Positions 25,062-33,085 of a stretch of 39,988 nucleotides of DNA are shown piece by piece. The translations under genes were made by a program, and so were the position numbers. Each line of letters opens with the position of its first letter. The stretch's first letter is position 1. Below the pieces are notes generated by a model. The model was given only the letters and a program-made list of their open reading frames with translations, had not been told where the DNA came from and did no database searches. Source of the stretch: Prevotella sp. (lineage in GTDB: Bacteria; Bacteroidota; Bacteroidia; Bacteroidales; Bacteroidaceae); contig DMYZ01000196.1 in the NCBI GenBank assembly GCA_003483565.1, positions 1-39,988 on the forward strand. Reading direction: 5' to 3'.

Positions 25062-25844
25062 TTAGTCCTTATTAAGAAGAGCTGTACGATGAATGCTCAG
25101 ACTCATGCGATCATATATATCTTTAAGAATCGGATCATCCTTAAGCATCATAGATTGTTTCCGAATAATATTCTCATCGTATCTTACAGCCGGACCTGTC
25201 TGAGCCTTACTTGGAGCAAGCATGTGTACTTTACGGGCCGTCTCATCAATCAATGGTAACATCACATCAAAAGGCAAACCATGCTTTGCCAGAATTTCAG
25301 ATGAAAGTTCATAACAATGATTGACAAAATTACAAGCAAAAACAGCACTGAGATGAAGATACTGCCGCTCTTCTGAAGATAATTGATACACTTTCGATGC
25401 TATCGTATGAACAAACTCATCAAGATTATTAAGAGTGTAATCATCATTACCTTCAATGAAACAAGGGATATCTTTAAATTCGACATTTTTTTCTTTGCTG
25501 AAAGTTTGCATAGGATAAAGGACTCCATAATGCAAAGCCATACCTTCAAAGAGGCTCATAGGCATACTTCCAGCCGTATGGACAAAAATTTTATTCTCTT
25601 TGCCCTTGCAAACCTGAGGAATCAAATCGGCCAGCACACTGTCCTTAACGGATAATATATAAATATCTGCATCATTACGAATCGCATTTAAATCATTAGT
25701 CGGTGCACCACCCGCCAATGCAGCAAGTGCAGAAGCAGATTTCTGGGTATGACTATAAACTTGGACTATATCATGACCTGCCTGAAGCAAAGACTTGCCT
25801 AAATTTGTTGCGAGATTCCCCGCACCTATTAAGATAACTTTCAT
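25062..25844 (-). CDS. Rossmann-fold / DUF2520 protein (putative NAD(P)-dependent oxidoreductase)
   Basis: This 260-residue cytoplasmic protein begins with a dinucleotide-binding fold (MKVILIGAGNLATNLGKSLL, GxGxxxxxxG). The second half fits DUF2520, a helical domain related to the C-terminal part of pyrroline-5-carboxylate and hydroxyisobutyrate-type dehydrogenases (HTAGSMPM, LYPMQTFSKEK, HLSAVFACNFVNH). The conserved serine, histidine and asparagine near VFACNFVNH resemble a dehydrogenase active site, but the substrate is unknown. It is paired with kdsC in one operon, an arrangement I recall from other Bacteroidetes. The ATG lies only 5 nt after the -7 box, so the transcript would have almost no leader. 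Confidence 0.85.
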   Translation of the reverse strand: MKVILIGAGNLATNLGKSLLQAGHDIVQVYSHTQKSASALAALAGGAPTNDLNAIRNDADIYILSVKDSVLADLIPQVCKGKENKIFVHTAGSMPMSLFEGMALHYGVLYPMQTFSKEKNVEFKDIPCFIEGNDDYTLNNLDEFVHTIASKVYQLSSEERQYLHLSAVFACNFVNHCYELSSEILAKHGLPFDVMLPLIDETARKVHMLAPSKAQTGPAVRYDENIIRKQSMMLKDDPILKDIYDRMSLSIHRTALLNKD

Positions 25845-25849
25845 ATTAG

Positions 25850-25857
25850 CAAAGATA
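25850..25857 (-). promoter_or_regulatory. Promoter -7 box for the DUF2520-kdsC operon
   Basis: The minus strand reads TATCTTTG 5 nt before the ATG at 25844. No good TTTG -33 element is visible. Transcription would start at or next to the start codon. Confidence 0.6.
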
Positions 25858-25901
25858 CATATTTTTTTCTGTTATCTATATAAGTATTAGTAGATTTTTT
25901 G

Positions 25902-25909
25902 TATTTTTG
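25902..25909 (+). promoter_or_regulatory. Promoter -7 box for the GNAT gene
   Basis: TATTTTTG lies 4 nt before the ATG at 25914, so the mRNA would be nearly leaderless. It also shows that the upstream in-frame TTG at 25899 is not the start. Confidence 0.6.
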
Positions 25910-25913
25910 CAAT

Positions 25914-26900
25914 ATGGAAGGAATTACTATAAAGATATTTACAAAAAGCGAAGACCTGCCGGAAATGACCTGTAAGAACTTCTTCCACAGTAAAGAACTC
26001 TTCAGCATCATTGAAAACACGCCGAGGCTAACCCCATATATGGTAATAGCCTACGATAGTTCTATGCATGTTCTAGCACATCTTCTTGCCCATTTATGTA
26101 ATCGCTCCTCTTTATTCCCACTTTATTTTTATGTACACGGACGTGTATATGGTATAGGTGAGTATGAAAAAGGTATTGGGAACCAAGATAAAGAAGAAAT
26201 CTTCGGAATGATGCTTAATCAATTGACACGCCGTTTCAGACGGCACCTTTGCTTATATGTTGAATTTTCCGATATTACTCCAAAAATGTTTGGTTATCGT
26301 TTCTTTCGCAATAACGAGTACTTTCCTGTACCTTGGCAAGAAATTCATAATTCATTATACAACAAAGAACCAAAAGAAAGATTATCAAAAAAACAACTCC
26401 GACGTATAGAAAAATTAGAGCATTTAGGGGTTCAGTCCAAGAGTATAACTACAGATGAAGAATTCAAGCATTTCTATAAGTTACTTCATAGTTTCTACCA
26501 GGTAAAATTCAGTCGCTTTATACCACCACGAGAACAGTTCATTCAATTATGGAAATCCTACAAGGCCCATCTTCTCGTTACCACTTACAAGAATAAAATT
26601 ATAGGAGGATGTGTACTCGCATTTAGTGAGCAAGATGCTTATTTATGGTATTTAGCCTCACAAAAAAAGCGATATTCTTGGTTACACCCAAATACAATTA
26701 TGGTATGGAATGCCATCAAATATGCTTACGAACACCATTACAATCATATTGATTTTATAGATATAGGAGCACCCAACCATTCCAATAGACGCCGAAAATT
26801 TTATTTAAGTTTTGGAGGTAAACCGATTAGCAAATACAGATGGTTTCGTATTTCGATTCCTTGGATCAATAATTTATGTTCATGGTGGTATCGCGAGTAA
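25914..26900 (+). CDS. GNAT-family acyltransferase (BioF2/FemAB-like fold)
   Basis: This 328-residue protein starts MEGITIKIFTKSEDLPEM. The C-terminal half carries a GNAT-type core (HLLVTTYKNKIIGGCVLAFS, AYLWYLASQKKRYSWLHPNT, HIDFIDIGAP), as in GNAT_6/FemAB-related proteins. The N-terminal half may be a second, degenerate GNAT-like domain, as is usual in FemAB relatives. Such enzymes move amino acids or acyl groups to lipids or peptidoglycan precursors, and no substrate can be named. There is no signal peptide or membrane span. The 3' end overlaps the 3' end of the convergent glycerate kinase gene by 35 bp. It stands alone on the plus strand. Confidence 0.78.
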   Translation: MEGITIKIFTKSEDLPEMTCKNFFHSKELFSIIENTPRLTPYMVIAYDSSMHVLAHLLAHLCNRSSLFPLYFYVHGRVYGIGEYEKGIGNQDKEEIFGMMLNQLTRRFRRHLCLYVEFSDITPKMFGYRFFRNNEYFPVPWQEIHNSLYNKEPKERLSKKQLRRIEKLEHLGVQSKSITTDEEFKHFYKLLHSFYQVKFSRFIPPREQFIQLWKSYKAHLLVTTYKNKIIGGCVLAFSEQDAYLWYLASQKKRYSWLHPNTIMVWNAIKYAYEHHYNHIDFIDIGAPNHSNRRRKFYLSFGGKPISKYRWFRISIPWINNLCSWWYRE

Positions 26901-27966
26901 AAAGACGTTTCATTGTCTGAGAAATATTAATCTTGGCTATATCCTTTTCCATTGCTTTTTCTAATGTCATAGTTTCAGGATTTATGCACACCGCATCAGC
27001 AAAACCTGCATTTTTTAATATATCCCGGTCTGTATCCGTTATTTTTCCTGCTATTAATATGACTGGCACTGCATAACTCTGAACACGCTTAAGAATCCCT
27101 ACTGGCACTTTTCCCATTAAAGTTTGCTTGTCGGATGCACCTTCTCCGGTAATTACATAATCGGCATCAACAACGATATCATCAAAATGAGACATATTAA
27201 GTAATAAATCTATGCCACTCTGCACTTTAGCCTTAAAATATTGAAGAAAGGCATAACCTAATCCACCAGCTGCTCCGGCTCCAGGAACATCCTTGCAATC
27301 ATAGCCACAATGCAAAGCTGACATACGAGCAAAAGTGATCGCTTTCCGTTCTAAAATATTTATCATTTTTAAAGAGGCACCCTTTTGAAGAGCAAAAACC
27401 CTCGCAGCTCCCCTTTCGCCACATAAAGGATTAGTCACATCACTAGCCAAAATGACTTCAACAGAATCATAAGGAGCCAGAATTTGATCTACAGGCAGAT
27501 GACATCCCGGTGCAAGGGTATCTTTTACAGCTTGAAGCATGCCTATGCCATTATCGCTAGTTGCACTACCTCCTAATCCGATAACCATTTTGCGGCATTT
27601 ACTTTGCAATGCATCTGCCACAAGCAGACCTACGCCATAGCTCGTTGCCACAAGAGGATTACGTACCTCCGGTTCAATTTGTGCCAATCCGCAAGTTTTA
27701 GCAATTTCAATATAGGCAGTATCTCCACTTACGCCATACACGCCTTCTACTGGTCGCATCATTGCATCATAAGAAGAAACTCTTTTTTTTTCCATTGGTA
27801 AGAGAGTCGCTAAGACATCAAGCATACCTTCTCCACCATCACTCACTGGCACTTTTACAATATCAGCTTCTTTGTCAACAGCAATAATGCCCTTCTCTGC
27901 TGCCTTTTCAGCTTCTTCAGATGTAAGACATCCCTTAAAACTATCTATCGCTAAAACATATTTCAT
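26866..27966 (-). CDS. Glycerate kinase (GlxK/GarK family)
   Basis: This 366-residue enzyme phosphorylates D-glycerate, usually to 2-phosphoglycerate in this family. Family motifs are MKYVLAIDSFKGCLTS at the N-terminus, VSDGGEGMLD, GLGGSATSDNGIGML, ASDVTNPLCGERGAA, VPGAGAAGGLGYAF and DYVITGEGASDKQTL. It lies 9 nt after a TetR-type gene in the same direction, which may be its regulator. The family also serves glycolate/glyoxylate or tartronate pathways, none of which are visible here. The terminal RDTTMNINY lies within a 35-bp antisense overlap with the GNAT gene. It sits close to malic enzyme, another central-carbon gene, but on the opposite strand. Confidence 0.93.
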   Translation of the reverse strand: MKYVLAIDSFKGCLTSEEAEKAAEKGIIAVDKEADIVKVPVSDGGEGMLDVLATLLPMEKKRVSSYDAMMRPVEGVYGVSGDTAYIEIAKTCGLAQIEPEVRNPLVATSYGVGLLVADALQSKCRKMVIGLGGSATSDNGIGMLQAVKDTLAPGCHLPVDQILAPYDSVEVILASDVTNPLCGERGAARVFALQKGASLKMINILERKAITFARMSALHCGYDCKDVPGAGAAGGLGYAFLQYFKAKVQSGIDLLLNMSHFDDIVVDADYVITGEGASDKQTLMGKVPVGILKRVQSYAVPVILIAGKITDTDRDILKNAGFADAVCINPETMTLEKAMEKDIAKINISQTMKRLFTRDTTMNINY

Positions 27967-27975
27967 ATATTTATC

Positions 27976-28623
27976 CTATTCTTCTTTAATATCATTCAAT
28001 TTCTTAAGAATAGATTCAAGCTTATCAGCACCCTTTTTCGTACAAAAGCCACGAATAAAAGGAATAATAAAACTATGGAGGACAACCATCATATTATATT
28101 TCTTATAAAGCTGTTTAGCCAAGACTTCAGACCTCAATAAATCTCCTATCTCCATTACCACCTTATAATCTATATCACTACGAAAATATCCTTCTTCTAC
28201 ACCACGAATAAAAAATATTTCAGAATTAGCTTTTCGCTGGTCATGACGCTGCGAAAGATATTCCATTACAGCTGGATATTTATGAACGTCTTCATAAAAG
28301 GACAAGCTTATATGACGACTGACTTCCACCTGTCTGCGAAAAAATTCAAAAAGGATATCCATAACCGTGATACCAGGCTTCTCGGAAAAAATGGCCATCT
28401 TCGAATCATGATTCTCTTCTTTTTCCCTGATTCCTTCCAATAGCAAATCTTCTTTATCCTTATAAATTTCATATAAAGTACGCTTGGATATACAAAGGCT
28501 TTTGGCTATATCATCCATTTTAACAGCCTTAATTCCTTTTATAATAAATTGCTGCATAGCAACGTCCAGGATTCTTCCTCTCAAATCCTTACGATATTCT
28601 GATATAGTCTTGATTCTTGCCAT
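27976..28623 (-). CDS. TetR/AcrR-family transcriptional regulator
   Basis: This 215-residue regulator starts at the ATG 28621-28623 (MARIKTISEYRKDLRGRILD). The open frame extends to 28740, but the promoter -7 box (28642-28649) lies inside the extension. The TetR HTH is at about residues 15-62 (AMQQFIIKGIKAVKMDDIAK, LCISKRTLYEIYKDKEDLL). The rest is the helical ligand and dimer domain, ending in a basic, acidic-tipped helix (KKLNDIKEE). It is followed by glycerate kinase after 9 nt and is divergent from maeB with closely spaced promoters. It may therefore control both transcripts; no clear palindromic operator was found. The effector is unknown. Confidence 0.88.
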   Translation of the reverse strand: MARIKTISEYRKDLRGRILDVAMQQFIIKGIKAVKMDDIAKSLCISKRTLYEIYKDKEDLLLEGIREKEENHDSKMAIFSEKPGITVMDILFEFFRRQVEVSRHISLSFYEDVHKYPAVMEYLSQRHDQRKANSEIFFIRGVEEGYFRSDIDYKVVMEIGDLLRSEVLAKQLYKKYNMMVVLHSFIIPFIRGFCTKKGADKLESILKKLNDIKEE

Positions 28624-28641
28624 AAGTAAACGTTTTCGGTG

Positions 28642-28649
28642 CAAAGTTA
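28642..28649 (-). promoter_or_regulatory. Promoter -7 box for the tetR-glycerate kinase operon
   Basis: The minus strand reads TAACTTTG, 18 nt before the TetR ATG. The expected -33 region is a T-rich tract without TTTG. It is back-to-back with the maeB promoter 42 bp away. Confidence 0.6.
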
Positions 28650-28691
28650 CAAAAAAAATAAAAAACTTCTTCTTTTTATAAGGTTTTTTAT

Positions 28692-28699
28692 TAACTTTG
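28692..28699 (+). promoter_or_regulatory. Promoter -7 box for maeB
   Basis: TAACTTTG, 64 nt upstream of the maeB ATG at 28764. The leader is about 55-60 nt. No convincing -33 TTTG is visible. Confidence 0.6.
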
Positions 28700-28763
28700 C
28701 AAGAGCAGTTAAGTTTAATAAGATTGCTAAAAAGAACCAATAATGCTTCAAATATAGTATGTT

Positions 28764-31061
28764 ATGGTAAAAATATCTAAAGAGGCAGCGCTAGCCTATC
28801 ATGAAGAAGGGCGCCCTGGAAAGATTGAGGTTAAACCAACCAAACCTTATCGTACTCAAACAGACTTGAGTCTGGCCTATTCGCCGGGTGTAGCTTATCC
28901 TTGTCTTGAAATTCAGAAAAATCCAAATGATGTATATAAATATACAGACAAGGGCAATCTGGTTGCCGTGATTAGTAATGGTACAGCCGTTCTTGGTCTT
29001 GGTGACATTGGTGCAATGAGTGGAAAACCGGTTATGGAAGGTAAAGGTCTGCTCTTTAAAATCTATGGCGGTATAGATGTTTTTGATATCGAAATCAATG
29101 AGAAGGATCCTGAAAAATTCTGTGATACTGTTGAACGTATTGCTCCGTCTTTCGGAGGCATAAATCTCGAAGATATAAAGGCTCCCCAATGCTTCTATAT
29201 TGAGGAGCGTCTCAAGAAGACTTTGGACATACCTGTTATGCACGATGATCAACATGGAACAGCGATCATTTCTGCCGCAGGACTGAAAAATGCCCTCGAG
29301 GTTGCGCACAAAAAGATTGATGAAGTTAAAATTGTCGTCAATGGCGCCGGTGCCGCAGCAATTAGTTGCACAAAACTTTATTGTGCTTTAGGTGCAAAGA
29401 AAGAAAATATTGTGATGCTCGATTCTAAAGGAGTCATAACCAAAGATCGTGAGAATCTTACTCCTCAAAAGGAACTTTTTGCTACCAGTCGACGTAATAT
29501 TCATACTCTTCAAGAGGCTATTAAGGGTGCTGACGTATTCGTTGGTCTAAGCAAAGGCAATATTCTTACACAGGACATGATCCGCTCTATGGCCAAGCAG
29601 CCGATTGTTTTTGCTTTAGCAAATCCGGTACCAGAGATTTCTTATGAAGACGCAATGGCATCACGTCCTGATGTGCTAATGAGTACAGGGCGCAGCGATT
29701 ATCCCAACCAAATCAACAATGTCATTGGTTTTCCTTATATTTTCCGTGGAGCACTTGATGTCCACGCAAAAGCGATTAACGAAGAAATGAAAATGGCTGC
29801 CGTCAAAGCTATTGCTGATTTGGCAAAACAGCCGGTTCCAGATATTGTCAACACTGTATATCATGTCACAGATCTTACCTTTGGACCAAAATATTTCATT
29901 CCTAAACCTGTTGATCCACGACTTATCACTGAAGTAAGTGCTGCTGTTGCCAAAGCTGCGATAGACAGTGGTGTAGCTCGGAAAAATATTACAGACTGGC
30001 ACACCTATAAAGAAAATCTAAAACAGCTGTTAGGACAAGAGACCAAACTTACCCGCAAATTACATGATACTGCCCGCTTGCATCCACAACGAGTCGTATT
30101 TGCTGAAGGTGGGCATCCTACTACAATGAAGGCAGCTGTTCAGGCAAAACAAGAAGGAATCTGCCAACCGATTCTGCTAGGAAATGTTGACAGGCTTACA
30201 CGTCTCGCCAAACGCCTGGAACTTGATCTTACAGGTATTGATATTGTCGATATGCGCGCAGACAAAGAACAGGGACGCCGTGCAACCTTTGCTAAACACA
30301 TAGCAGAAAAGAGGGCTCGCGAGGGACTTACTTTTGAAGAAGCATACGATAAAATGTATGAAAGAAACTACTTTGGCATGTCTATGGTTGAAACCGGTGA
30401 TGCTGATGCTTTTATTACCGGACTATACACTCGTTATTCAAATACCATTAAAGTAGCCAAGGAAGTTATCGGAATCCAACCAGGATTTGGTACTTTCGGT
30501 ACCATGCATATTGTCAACTCGCCTAAAGGAATTTATTTTATTGCTGATACTTTGATCAATCGTCATCCAAACAACAATATCTTAATTGACCTCGCAAGGC
30601 TCAGTGCTCACACTGTAAAGTTCTTTAACGAGGAACCCGTTATTGCCATGTTGAGTTATAGTAATTTTGGTACTGATATCGAAGGCAGCCCTGTACAAGT
30701 TCATGAGGCTGTTTCTTACATGCAAGAACATTATCCGGATTTAGCTATTGACGGTGAGATGCAAGTTAATTTTGCCCTTAACAAAGAGCTGCGTGATGAA
30801 AAATATCCATTTACCCGACTGAAAAACAAGAATGTAAACACTCTGGTCTTTCCAAACTTAAACAGTGCCAACGGTGCCTACAAGATGTTGCAAGCTTTAA
30901 GTCCTGACTCTGAAATAATCGGTCCGATTCAAATGGGATTGAACAAACCTATCCACTTCACCGATTTTGAAGCCAGCGTTGCTGATGTCGTCAATGTTAC
31001 AGCTATTGCGTGCATTGATGCATACGTAGAAAAAGTCAAAGCGACACACATGGATAAATAA
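28764..31061 (+). CDS. maeB: NADP-type malic enzyme fused to a phosphotransacetylase-like domain
   Basis: This 765-residue fusion protein carries a malic enzyme part at about 1-410. It includes DLSLAYSPGVAYPCLEI with the catalytic tyrosine region, MHDDQHGTAI for the metal, and the nucleotide-binding VVNGAGAAAISC. A phosphotransacetylase-like part runs from about 425 to 765 (VVFAEGGHPT, SKPGFGTFGTM-like region, FEASVADVVNVTAIA). MaeB decarboxylates malate to pyruvate with NADP+. In characterised MaeB proteins the C-terminal domain is regulatory, often sensing acetyl-CoA, and is not an active transacetylase. The gene has its own promoter divergent from tetR and a hairpin after its stop. Both domains look complete, and the role is anaplerotic or NADPH supply. 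Confidence 0.95.
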   Translation: MVKISKEAALAYHEEGRPGKIEVKPTKPYRTQTDLSLAYSPGVAYPCLEIQKNPNDVYKYTDKGNLVAVISNGTAVLGLGDIGAMSGKPVMEGKGLLFKIYGGIDVFDIEINEKDPEKFCDTVERIAPSFGGINLEDIKAPQCFYIEERLKKTLDIPVMHDDQHGTAIISAAGLKNALEVAHKKIDEVKIVVNGAGAAAISCTKLYCALGAKKENIVMLDSKGVITKDRENLTPQKELFATSRRNIHTLQEAIKGADVFVGLSKGNILTQDMIRSMAKQPIVFALANPVPEISYEDAMASRPDVLMSTGRSDYPNQINNVIGFPYIFRGALDVHAKAINEEMKMAAVKAIADLAKQPVPDIVNTVYHVTDLTFGPKYFIPKPVDPRLITEVSAAVAKAAIDSGVARKNITDWHTYKENLKQLLGQETKLTRKLHDTARLHPQRVVFAEGGHPTTMKAAVQAKQEGICQPILLGNVDRLTRLAKRLELDLTGIDIVDMRADKEQGRRATFAKHIAEKRAREGLTFEEAYDKMYERNYFGMSMVETGDADAFITGLYTRYSNTIKVAKEVIGIQPGFGTFGTMHIVNSPKGIYFIADTLINRHPNNNILIDLARLSAHTVKFFNEEPVIAMLSYSNFGTDIEGSPVQVHEAVSYMQEHYPDLAIDGEMQVNFALNKELRDEKYPFTRLKNKNVNTLVFPNLNSANGAYKMLQALSPDSEIIGPIQMGLNKPIHFTDFEASVADVVNVTAIACIDAYVEKVKATHMDK

Positions 31062-31110
31062 AAATAATCCTATCAATTCTTTGCATAAAAATTGATATCT
31101 GATTGAAAAA

Positions 31111-31157
31111 TAAGCTGGGAACTATTTACTTTGTACAAAGATATAGGACCCAGTTTA
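31111..31157 (+). terminator. Probable terminator hairpin after maeB with palindromic loop
   Basis: TAAGCTGGG (31111-31119) pairs with CCCAGTTTA (31149-31157) over 9 bp with one G-U. The loop contains the perfect 12-bp palindrome CTTTGTACAAAG (31129-31140). It is 50 nt past the maeB stop. A weak T run follows. Confidence 0.55.
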
Positions 31158-31354
31158 TTATATAAAACAACATAGTTAGACTTTATCGGACAACAATATA
31201 ACAGATCGAAAAAATAACATTACCTAAACAATAACATTCAAGAGATAATCTAGTCATCATACTGTAAACTTATTCCGGACAAGGACCTTGATTTTAACCG
31301 TCTCAAAAGGTATACTAGTCTGTCTCTTTAAATAAAAAAAAACAAGTATAGACA
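31158..31354. other. Gene-free stretch upstream of GH105
   Basis: No open frame, RNA gene or -7 box matching TAnnTTTG is seen here. The GH105 gene therefore has no recognisable constitutive promoter, which could mean activator-dependent or alternative-sigma expression. A small palindrome CAAGGACCTTG lies near 31290. Confidence 0.4.
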
Positions 31355-32482
31355 ATGAGAAAAACCATAATTTTAGCCTTTTTGGCTTTTATATCAACAT
31401 CTATTTTTGCTCATACAGCCCAGGAAGTATTGTCCACAATACAAAAATGCAATACTTACTTCATGAGTAAGTATGAAGATCCTACGACTCCTACTTTCGT
31501 CAATAAAGAACGTTCAAGCAACCTCTGGACTCGAAGTGTTTACTATGAAGGACTAATGAATCTTTATGCCATTAGCCCAGAAAAGAAATATGCTGATTAT
31601 ACTGACAAATGGGCAGACTTTCATAAATGGTCTCCAAGAAATGGTATTAATACAACTAACGCTGATGATCAATGTTGCGGACAAATCTATGTTGCACGTT
31701 TTCTTCAAACAGGATCAAAAGATTCAACAAAAATAAAATCTGTCATTGCCGATCTAGATTATCAAATGGCGACAAGACAGCTTAACTACTGGACATGGAT
31801 TGACGCAATACAAATGGCAATGCCTCTCTATGCATACATATATAAGATAACCGGCAATCGTAAATACATGAATTACGCTATGAAGATGTATTACTGGTCA
31901 AGAAATGAATGCGGAGGAGGCCTTTTTAATAAAAAGACAGGATTATGGTATAGAGACGCAGACTATACACCACCCTACAAAGAGTCTGATGGCAATGATT
32001 GCTACTGGAGTCGTGGCAATGGGTGGGTTTATGCAGCTCTTGTGAAGGTAATGAATACTATTGGTGATAAAGATCCATACTATAAAGAACTGAAAAAAGA
32101 TTATATCAGTATGAGTGAAAGCATTGCTTCTTGTCAGCGTCAGGATGGATTCTGGAATGTAAGTCTGATAAGTCCAGCCACTTACGGTGGAAAAGAACTT
32201 ACAGGAACCAGTCTCTTCCTTTATGGTATCAGCTGGGGCATAATGAATGGATATCTCAAAAAAAGCAAATTCCGTCCTATTGCTGACAAAACTTGGAATG
32301 CCATTAATGAATGTGTTCATGAAGACGGATTTTTAGGATGGGTTCAAGGTACAGGTAAAGACCCTTCCGCAGGGCAGCCATTATCATATACCAAAGTGCC
32401 AGATTTTGAGGACTTTGGTACGGGTTGTTTCCTTTTAGGTGCATCAGAATACTATAAGTTGTTAATTAAAAATGAGAAATAG
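31355..32482 (+). CDS. GH105 unsaturated rhamnogalacturonyl hydrolase (YteR/YesR-like)
   Basis: This 375-residue secreted enzyme has a signal peptide (MRKTIILAFLAFISTSIFAH). It removes the 4,5-unsaturated galacturonyl residue left by rhamnogalacturonan lyases. The (alpha/alpha)6-barrel pattern is visible, with acidic residues Asp104/Asp105 (NADDQCCGQIY), Asp150 (WTWIDAIQMAMP) and the family WSRGNGWVYAAL segment. GTGCFLLGASEYYKL ends the protein. The known catalytic aspartates of YteR correspond roughly to these positions, although the exact alignment is not computed. Periplasmic export suggests oligosaccharides are processed before uptake. It stands alone on the plus strand; neighbours are maeB and DUF1573, not a pectin utilisation locus. 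Confidence 0.9.
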   Translation: MRKTIILAFLAFISTSIFAHTAQEVLSTIQKCNTYFMSKYEDPTTPTFVNKERSSNLWTRSVYYEGLMNLYAISPEKKYADYTDKWADFHKWSPRNGINTTNADDQCCGQIYVARFLQTGSKDSTKIKSVIADLDYQMATRQLNYWTWIDAIQMAMPLYAYIYKITGNRKYMNYAMKMYYWSRNECGGGLFNKKTGLWYRDADYTPPYKESDGNDCYWSRGNGWVYAALVKVMNTIGDKDPYYKELKKDYISMSESIASCQRQDGFWNVSLISPATYGGKELTGTSLFLYGISWGIMNGYLKKSKFRPIADKTWNAINECVHEDGFLGWVQGTGKDPSAGQPLSYTKVPDFEDFGTGCFLLGASEYYKLLIKNEK

Positions 32483-32526
32483 TGTTAAAATACATCAAAT
32501 TATGAGGTTATACTAAAGCTTATATT

Positions 32527-32534
32527 TACTTTTG
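32527..32534 (+). promoter_or_regulatory. Promoter -7 box for the DUF1573 gene
   Basis: TACTTTTG lies 37 nt before the ATG at 32572; no -33 TTTG at standard distance. Confidence 0.5.
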
Positions 32535-32571
32535 CATATACAAATACGAATGAAATAAAAAAACAAAGAAA

Positions 32572-32946
32572 ATGAAAAAAATTATCTTTTCAATAATTAT
32601 TATGCTGGTCACAACACTTTCTATATCAGCTCAGGCTGAAATCCAATTTGATAAGCTGACCTACGACTTCGGCACATTTAGTGAGGATAATGCTGTACAA
32701 AAGACAACATTCACATTTACGAATATTGGAGATAAACCTCTAGTAATAAATCAGGCTGTTGCCAGTTGTGGTTGTACTATACCATCCTACACAAAAGAGC
32801 CTATTATGCCAGGGAAAAAGGGCATTTTGACCGTGACATATAATGGTAAAGGAAAATATCCAGGTCATTTTAAAAAGACTATTACAATACGTACTAATGG
32901 CAAAGTTGAAATGACACGCCTATATATTGAAGGAGACATGAAATAA
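32572..32946 (+). CDS. DUF1573 domain exported protein
   Basis: This 124-residue protein has a signal peptide (MKKIIFSIIIMLVTTLSISA, cleavage near SAQA). The mature part is a single Ig-like DUF1573 domain: IQFDKLTYDFGTFSEDN, FTFTNIGDKPLVI, VASCGCTIPSYTKEPIMPG, then GILTVTYNGKGKYPGHF and TIRTNGKV. The SCGC motif is the family hallmark. DUF1573 proteins are very common in Bacteroidetes envelopes, and no function is established. It is likely periplasmic or surface-exposed. The gene stands alone between its promoter and one of the strongest hairpins in the window. Confidence 0.93.
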   Translation: MKKIIFSIIIMLVTTLSISAQAEIQFDKLTYDFGTFSEDNAVQKTTFTFTNIGDKPLVINQAVASCGCTIPSYTKEPIMPGKKGILTVTYNGKGKYPGHFKKTITIRTNGKVEMTRLYIEGDMK

Positions 32947-32960
32947 AATATGTAGCATTG

Positions 32961-33004
32961 TTAAAAGGGGGGCATCAAAATAAATTTTGATGCCCCCCTT
33001 TTAA
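32961..33004. terminator. Strong bidirectional terminator after DUF1573
   Basis: A perfect 20-bp inverted repeat (arms 32961-32980 and 32985-33004) encloses a TAAA tetraloop and has a G6/C6 core flanked by A4 and T4 tracts. It lies 14 nt past the DUF1573 stop. Confidence 0.95.
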
Positions 33005-33027
33005 TTTATGTTAATCATAAGGAAATT

Positions 33028-33059
33028 TTTGCATAAGAAAAAAAATCCAACTACTTTTG
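33028..33059 (+). promoter_or_regulatory. Promoter of the 59-residue membrane protein gene
   Basis: TTTG (33028-33031), a 20-nt spacer and TACTTTTG (33052-33059) lie 26 nt before the ATG at 33086. A full match to the -33/-7 pattern supports the small gene. Confidence 0.75.
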
Positions 33060-33085
33060 TAAGAAATTGTAATAGGGAATTATAA

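Noticed and set aside
28624..28740. Longer TetR-family protein with 39 extra N-terminal residues
   Set aside because: The extension covers the promoter -7 box and is lysine/phenylalanine-rich AT translation. The ATG at 28621-28623 gives the normal TetR length.
32961..33004. Perfect 20-bp palindrome considered as a mobile-element end or attachment site
   Set aside because: A G6/C6 core flanked by A4 and T4 with a tetraloop right after a stop codon is a classic bidirectional terminator. No transposase or direct repeats are nearby.
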